NCBI GenBank assembly: GCA_020433835.1
Contig: JAGRBY010000023.1
Span: 1-27,184, forward strand
Length of the DNA: 27,184 nt
Source: Anaerolineae bacterium
GTDB taxonomy: Bacteria; Chloroflexota; Anaerolineae; 4572-78; J111
Reading direction: 5' to 3'
The first letter of the stretch is position 1. Each line of letters opens with the position of its first letter. The notes beneath the pieces are model-generated. The model ran no database searches. It was given only the letters and a program-made list of their open reading frames with translations, and was not told the origin of the DNA. Position numbers and translations under genes: made by a program. Shown here in pieces: positions 22,987 through 27,184 of this stretch.

Positions 22987-24537
22987 ATGACTAAAATCAG
23001 TATTATCATCCCTACATACAATCGGCTGAAACAGCTAAAATTGACCATCGCCGGTTTAGAAAAGCAAACCTATCCCCACGAGGAGATGGAAGTCATCATC
23101 ATCTCTGATGGTTCAAACGACGGCACCAAAGCCTATCTGGAACGTGTTCAAACAGCTTTTCAACTCATTCCCCTGCTGGTTCCTGAAAATAAAGGCGTTG
23201 CCGCTGCTCGCAATCTGGGCATAGCGCAAGCCAGCAGCGAAATTGTACTTTTTCTCGATGATGACATTGTGCCTACGCCGCAATTGGTGGCTGAACATGT
23301 TCGGCTGCACCAATCCCTAGGTGATAGGGTGGTTGTGCTCGGACCAAGTCTGTCGCCGCCGGATTTTAAGCTGTCGCCCTGGGCACAGTGGGAGCAGGAT
23401 GCACTGCTCGAACAGTATCGGGCCATGACGACCGGACGTTGGCAGCCTTCACCGCGTCAGTTTTATACTTGTAATGCCTCCATATCTCGACGTCATCTGC
23501 TGGCGGTGGGCGGTTTTGATACAAATTTTAGCCGCGCCGAAGATGTAGAGTTAGCCTATCGACTGGCAGATCTTAACCTGCGCTTTCTCTTTAACCCGGC
23601 GGCTATTGGGTACCATTATGCCCAAAGGAGCTTTGCTTCCTGGCTAGCTACACCTTATGTCTATGGCCGCAACGACGTCATTTTCGCCCGTGATAAGGGC
23701 CAAGATTGGCTGTTACCCACCATTTTTAAGGAGTTTCATACCCGCCACCGGTTTACCCAAGCGTTGACCCGGCTGTGTTTAGATAAACCCAGACTCAGCC
23801 AAATTTGTTACACGGCTTTGAGAGCCTTGGCCTATAAAGAGCATCGCAAGAATAGTACGCAGATTTCTCACGCGGCATACAGCGCTATTTTTAATCTGCG
23901 ATATTACCAAGGCGTTGCCGATGCGTTGGGCGGGCGAGAGCATTTTTTTGCCGGTATTTCTAGGCCGTCAACCAGTAATAAAAGAAAAACAGCACTAGAA
24001 CTCTTCCGGCAAGATACGCAGCGCTGGATAAGGCCGGAAGAAGTGGCGCACCCGTCGGAAGTAACGCTGGTCAAAACGCTTAACCTGCTGGTTCGTCACC
24101 CCTCCCTGCAAGCTATGCTCATTTTTCGGCTTGGCTCTTGGGGCAGAAGCAAAGGGCTACCGTTTTTTACCATCACCAGTCAACAAATTATCTATTTTCT
24201 TTATGGGCTGGAAATGTCTCCCGGTGCCGATATTGATGGCGGCTTATATATTGCCCACCCCAACGGCACGGTTATTAGCGTGCAACGGATAGGAGAAAAT
24301 TGCAGCATCATCGCCAATGTAACCCTTGGTCTGCGTAACGTATATGCTTTTCCGACCATCGGCAATAATGTCTTTATTGGAGCGGGAGCACGTGTCCTGG
24401 GTGGTGTTCACGTGGGTGACAACGCGCGTATAGGCGCGAATGCGGTGGTCATCAAAGATATCCCTGCCGGCGCAACCGCTGTCGGCGTGCCGGCTAAAAT
24501 CATCAAAACCTGCGCCGAAACACACCCGGCCCCATAG
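22987..24537 (+). CDS. Bifunctional GT2 glycosyltransferase fused to serine-acetyltransferase-like beta-helix domain
   Basis: The 516-residue protein joins two enzymes. Residues 1-250 are a GT-A family-2 glycosyltransferase: ISIIIPTYNR, ISDGSNDGT (39-47), VLFLDDDIVP (87-96, metal-binding acidic cluster), CNASISRRHLLAVGGFD and FSRAEDVELAYRL (Glu185-Asp186). A helical region follows (about 250-400). Residues about 411-506 form a left-handed beta-helix: GADIDGGLYIAHPNGTVI with His424 as the likely catalytic base, ANVTLGL, TIGNNVFIGAGARVLGG, and the tail AVGVPAKIIKT. The second part resembles CysE-type acetyltransferases, and such domains also acetylate sugars in polysaccharide loci. One polypeptide might add a sugar and acetylate it. 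No Shine-Dalgarno is visible. The next gene starts 4 bp after the stop. Confidence 0.85.
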   Translation: MTKISIIIPTYNRLKQLKLTIAGLEKQTYPHEEMEVIIISDGSNDGTKAYLERVQTAFQLIPLLVPENKGVAAARNLGIAQASSEIVLFLDDDIVPTPQLVAEHVRLHQSLGDRVVVLGPSLSPPDFKLSPWAQWEQDALLEQYRAMTTGRWQPSPRQFYTCNASISRRHLLAVGGFDTNFSRAEDVELAYRLADLNLRFLFNPAAIGYHYAQRSFASWLATPYVYGRNDVIFARDKGQDWLLPTIFKEFHTRHRFTQALTRLCLDKPRLSQICYTALRALAYKEHRKNSTQISHAAYSAIFNLRYYQGVADALGGREHFFAGISRPSTSNKRKTALELFRQDTQRWIRPEEVAHPSEVTLVKTLNLLVRHPSLQAMLIFRLGSWGRSKGLPFFTITSQQIIYFLYGLEMSPGADIDGGLYIAHPNGTVISVQRIGENCSIIANVTLGLRNVYAFPTIGNNVFIGAGARVLGGVHVGDNARIGANAVVIKDIPAGATAVGVPAKIIKTCAETHPAP

Positions 24538-24541
24538 GTAA

Positions 24542-25660
24542 ATGCGTTTGTACCAAATTGGCTTCATCATCGAACAAGCCCTGGGACACGTTACGTACGG
24601 TCAAAACTTGCAGGCCAGCGTGTCGCAAGACCCGGCCATTAAAGCGCATTGGGGCTTTCCGGCCTGGGCCACAACCGGGATCAGCAGCAACATTCCGCTG
24701 TATCGCAGTAACTGGACTGTACGAGCCGGGTTACGCACCCGCCGCTTGTTATCAGACCTCAACCGGCAGGCCCAGCTCGACGCCCTTTTTTTTCACACTC
24801 AGGTTCCGGCTGTCCTCGCGCCGGACTGGCTTCAACGGATCCCTAGCGTGGTTTCGCTCGATGCCACCCCCTTGCAGTATGACTCCCTGGGAGAACATTA
24901 CCGGCACACCTCCGGCCCCGGCTGGCTGGAAAAAGGGAAATGGCGGCTCAACCGCACCTGTTTCCAAAAAGCCCGCCGACTCGTAACCTGGTCAGAATGG
25001 GCCAAACAAGGGCTAATTGACGGGTACGAAATCTTGCCGGAAAAAATAACCGTCATTCCCCCCGGCGTCGATACCCGGGCCTGGGCGTCCACCGGCCAAC
25101 GCCAACAGGCCGATAATCCGGTTAAAATTTTATTTGTCGGCGGCGATTTTGAACGCAAAGGCGGCCCGCTGCTGCTGGAAGCGTTCCAGGCTTTACGTCA
25201 GCTCCACAAAATCGATATCGAACTCCATATTGTTTCGCCGCAGCCACTGCCCCACCAACCGGGTGTTTTCAGCTACACAAATCTCCAGCCTAACAGCGCC
25301 CGGTTAAAGGAACTGTTTTCCACCAGCCACATCTTTTGTCTTCCTTCGCTGGGCGATTGTCTGCCCCTGGTATTGCTGGAAGCGGGAGCCGCCGGATTGC
25401 CGGTCGTATCAACCCGGCTGGCGGCCATTCCTGAAGTGGTGCTCGATGGCAAGACCGGCTACGTAACGCCGATTAATGATGTACAGGCCGTGGTTCAGGC
25501 GCTTGGTCGGCTCATTACCGACCCCCAACTCCGCTTGCAACAAGGGACGCAAGCGGCTGAATTTATTGGGCACCATTTTGATGCACGCTGCAACACCCGG
25601 CGATTGCTGGATCTATTAAAATTGACGGTTGACGAAACCACTACATCCGCCAGGCGATGA
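24542..25660 (+). CDS. GT4 family glycosyltransferase
   Basis: The 372-residue protein is a GT-B retaining glycosyltransferase of family 4. The C-terminal nucleotide-sugar domain is clear: ITVIPPGVDTRAW (169-181), ILFVGGDFERKGGPLLLEAF (196-215), then PSLGDCLPLVLLEAGAAGLPVVSTRL around 268-292 with Glu280 in the conserved E-x7-E region. GKTGYVTPINDVQAVVQAL completes the fold. The N-terminal acceptor domain is recognisable only by pattern. It should be cytoplasmic or peripheral and add one sugar of the repeat unit. It starts 4 bp after the GT2-acyltransferase gene and overlaps the next by ATGA. Confidence 0.88.
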   Translation: MRLYQIGFIIEQALGHVTYGQNLQASVSQDPAIKAHWGFPAWATTGISSNIPLYRSNWTVRAGLRTRRLLSDLNRQAQLDALFFHTQVPAVLAPDWLQRIPSVVSLDATPLQYDSLGEHYRHTSGPGWLEKGKWRLNRTCFQKARRLVTWSEWAKQGLIDGYEILPEKITVIPPGVDTRAWASTGQRQQADNPVKILFVGGDFERKGGPLLLEAFQALRQLHKIDIELHIVSPQPLPHQPGVFSYTNLQPNSARLKELFSTSHIFCLPSLGDCLPLVLLEAGAAGLPVVSTRLAAIPEVVLDGKTGYVTPINDVQAVVQALGRLITDPQLRLQQGTQAAEFIGHHFDARCNTRRLLDLLKLTVDETTTSARR

Positions 25661-26742
25661 TGAAGACTGTGCTTGTGACTGTGTCCGGGATTATAGACCC
25701 TCAGATTGAGGCAGCCACTGCGCGAGGTGAGCGCCCCCAGGCGGATTACATAGCGTTAGCGCAACACCTGGACGCCGATCTGTTGGACTACGTAGCGGCC
25801 CGCAAACGAACGGGCCGGTTCGGCGCACTACTGGAGACCATCGGAGGGCCAAACGTAATGTTGGCCTGGGCCTGCTTTCAACAGCGAAAACGCTATTCTA
25901 TCATGCTTACCGATGGCGAACAGGTCGGCATTCCCTTGGCCTGTCTGCTAAAATATGCCGGGTTGGGCATATCGCCCCAGCATGTGATGATTGGTCACAT
26001 CCTGTCGGTGCCCAAAAAAATGCTATTTTTCGATTGGCTGAAGCTACAAAGTCACATTCACACCTTTGTTGTTTATTCATCCTGGCAGAAACAGTTCATT
26101 CAAGATCGATGGCATGTCAGCCCAGAACGTGTAAAATTAACCCCTTTTATGGTCGACGCCCATTTTTTCAAGCCGGATCAGGCCGATGGGCCATCCTTTT
26201 TATCGGCTCATCCATTAGGGCAACAACCGCTTATCTGTTCCGTGGGACTTGAATTTAGAGATTACCCCACCTTGCTTGCCGCCGTCCGTGAGCAACCGGT
26301 AGAGGTGATGATCGCTGCCGCCAGCCCCTGGTCAAAACGAAGCGATACCACCAGCGACCAAACGATTCCCTCCAATGTAACAGTACAGCGTTTTACGCAC
26401 TTAGAACTGCGCAACCTGTACGCCGCCAGCCGATTTGTGGTCATTCCGTTGTATAACGTCAACTTTCAAGCCGGCATCACCGCCATTTTAGAAGCTATGG
26501 CTATGGAAAAAGCCGTTATCTGTTCGCAAGTGCCCGGCCAGACAGACGTGATTGTTAACAGTGAAACCGGGCTGTACGTCCCCCCACAAGACCCGCAGGC
26601 GCTTCAAAATGCCATTTCATACTTACTAAACCATCCGGCAGAAGCGGAGCGTATGGGCAAAAACGGCCGTCGCTTTGTTGAACAAGTGGCCAATCTAGAA
26701 AGTTACGTGAGCTACTTTAACGCTATAAAGCGAAGTATTTAA
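25657..26742 (+). CDS. GT4 family glycosyltransferase
   Basis: The 361-residue enzyme is another GT-B family-4-like transferase, more divergent at its N-terminus (MMKTVLVTVSGIIDPQI). The C-terminal donor domain shows LICSVGLEFRDYPTLLAAV (192-210), VVIPLYNVNFQAGITAILEAMAMEKAVI (about 261-288, Glu279) and SETGLYVPPQDPQALQNAI. The usual GGxxxxKG glycine-rich loop is replaced by SVGLEFRDY, as in a subset of GT4 enzymes. Its start overlaps the stop of the preceding GT4 gene (ATGA, with a second ATG directly after). It is the last gene of the plus-strand cluster. Sugar unknown. Confidence 0.82.
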   Translation: MMKTVLVTVSGIIDPQIEAATARGERPQADYIALAQHLDADLLDYVAARKRTGRFGALLETIGGPNVMLAWACFQQRKRYSIMLTDGEQVGIPLACLLKYAGLGISPQHVMIGHILSVPKKMLFFDWLKLQSHIHTFVVYSSWQKQFIQDRWHVSPERVKLTPFMVDAHFFKPDQADGPSFLSAHPLGQQPLICSVGLEFRDYPTLLAAVREQPVEVMIAAASPWSKRSDTTSDQTIPSNVTVQRFTHLELRNLYAASRFVVIPLYNVNFQAGITAILEAMAMEKAVICSQVPGQTDVIVNSETGLYVPPQDPQALQNAISYLLNHPAEAERMGKNGRRFVEQVANLESYVSYFNAIKRSI

Positions 26743-26803
26743 GCGGGGATTATCGATCCTAACAAAAAAAATACAAACCTCACACAATTCGGTAAGGCTG
26801 CAC

Positions 26804-26935
26804 TAAACCATGGTGAAGAAAAATGAGATAGAATTAACAAGATTTACCCAATTAAGATAGACAAAATCGTGATAATCTTGTCAATTCTGTCGATTATTTT
26901 GTTGATCTGCTATCATCTCCCGTTTCCACGGTTTA
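26804..26935. repeat. Large imperfect palindrome
   Basis: Outer arms TAAACCATGG (26804-26813) and CCACGGTTTA (26926-26935) match as inverted repeats at 9 of 10 positions. Inner arms AGAATTAACAAGATT (26830-26844) and AATCTTGTCAATTCT (26874-26888) match at 14 of 15. The arms in between differ in length, with GAGATAG on the left and CTATCATCTC on the right partly complementary. The whole could fold into one long bulged hairpin, as a MITE relic or other repetitive palindrome would. Confidence 0.6.
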
Positions 26936-27002
26936 ATGTTATGCTACCAACAATTCTAAACGAACCATTTTTCTCGTGTTTATACATCAATAAAAGAGAT
27001 TA

Positions 27003-27011
27003 TGTTATAAT
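27003..27011 (+). promoter_or_regulatory. Extended -10 promoter of the dGTPase-like gene
   Basis: TGTTATAAT matches the extended -10 form TGnTATAAT exactly and lies 36 bp before the GTG start. No convincing -35 hexamer is found at the normal distance, which is usual for extended -10 promoters. Confidence 0.6.
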
Positions 27012-27047
27012 TACTCCTGAGGCTTAAACCACAGTCAGGAGGACAGC

Positions 27048-27184
27048 GTGATCACTCGCAGCGACATCGAAGGCCAGGAGGCCAACCGACTGGCCCCGTA
27101 CGCTATGCTCAGCCGCGACTCGCAGGGACGGGTCATTGCAGAAGATGAGCACCCCTACCGCACCGCCTACCAGCGCGACCGGGA
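27048..27184 (+). CDS. dGTPase-like deoxynucleoside triphosphate triphosphohydrolase, N-terminal part
   Basis: The last 137 bases encode the first 45 residues of an HD-domain dNTP triphosphohydrolase, which hydrolyses dNTPs to nucleoside and triphosphate. The segment ANRLAPYAMLSRDSQGR, then EDEHPYRTAYQRDR, matches the family N-terminus (LAPYA...S...GR......HPYRT.FQRDRDRI). The HD metal-binding residues lie beyond the window. The start is a GTG at 27048 with a strong AGGAGG (27037-27042) five bases upstream. It has its own promoter and is not part of the polysaccharide cluster. Family assignment is good despite the short fragment. Confidence 0.85.
   Translation, partial: MITRSDIEGQEANRLAPYAMLSRDSQGRVIAEDEHPYRTAYQRDR

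Larger units (their letters stand above)
26743..27047. other. AT-rich spacer between polysaccharide cluster and dGTPase gene
   Basis: About 305 bp with no gene. It contains a 132-bp imperfect palindrome (26804-26935) and the promoter and Shine-Dalgarno of the next gene. No U-tract terminator for the upstream cluster is seen; a short GGAT/ATCC stem after 26742 is followed by A residues only. Confidence 0.65.

Overview
The window looks like a chromosomal segment from a Chloroflexota bacterium, probably Anaerolineae-like. This is judged from gene types: a DUF2723 membrane glycosyltransferase, Ig-like and F5/8C modules on a glycosidase, a PD40 propeller protein with a Pro/Thr/Glu linker, HNH endonuclease plus small-partner pairs, and heptanucleotide intergenic repeats. 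No rRNA or tRNA is visible, so the taxonomy is inference.

Left part (1-8,743). At the left edge, on the minus strand, is a zinc/manganese ABC uptake operon: a substrate-binding lipoprotein followed by a truncated ATPase. Two dyads upstream look like a metal-regulator site. Next come an isolated, shortened CO-dehydrogenase-type flavin-domain protein (minus), a GNAT acetyltransferase (plus) and a convergent 1,063-residue GH51-like glycosidase with an Ig-like domain and three F5/8C domains. An 846-bp non-coding stretch (6,211-7,056) holds heptanucleotide tandem repeats and a cluster of palindromic interspersed repeats. It is followed on the minus strand by a translationally coupled small protein/HNH endonuclease pair and a SAM methyltransferase.

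Middle (8,853-13,157, minus). A membrane-anchored protein has a cytoplasmic helical module and coiled coil, one membrane helix, a low-complexity linker and an extracytoplasmic PD40 propeller. Beyond it is a DUF2723/PMT-like glycosyltransferase that faces divergently away from the surface-polysaccharide locus.

Right part (13,581-26,742, all plus). This is a Wzx/Wzy-type exopolysaccharide cluster: CgeB-like glycosyltransferase, O-antigen polymerase/ligase 1, processive-type GT2, WecG/TagA/CpsF transferase, Wzx-like flippase, FkbM methyltransferase, O-antigen polymerase/ligase 2, a GT2 fused to a left-handed beta-helix acyltransferase, and two GT4 enzymes. Several junctions are ATGA overlaps or gaps of 4-11 bp, so much of it is probably co-transcribed. 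The cytoplasmic transferases would build a lipid-linked repeat unit, the FkbM and acyltransferase modules would decorate it, the flippase would export it and a Wzy protein would polymerise or ligate it. The initiating phosphoglycosyl transferase and the Wza/Wzc export and length-control genes are not in the window. A decayed acetyltransferase 3' end lies between the second Wzy and the GT2-acyltransferase fusion.

At the right edge, after an AT-rich spacer containing a large imperfect palindrome and a clear extended -10 promoter, begins a dGTPase-like gene cut by the window end.

I do not see a clearly new defence or mobile system. The most unusual items are the repeat cluster, the sensor-like PD40 protein, the GT2-acyltransferase fusion beside an acetyltransferase relic, and the palindrome before the dGTPase gene.
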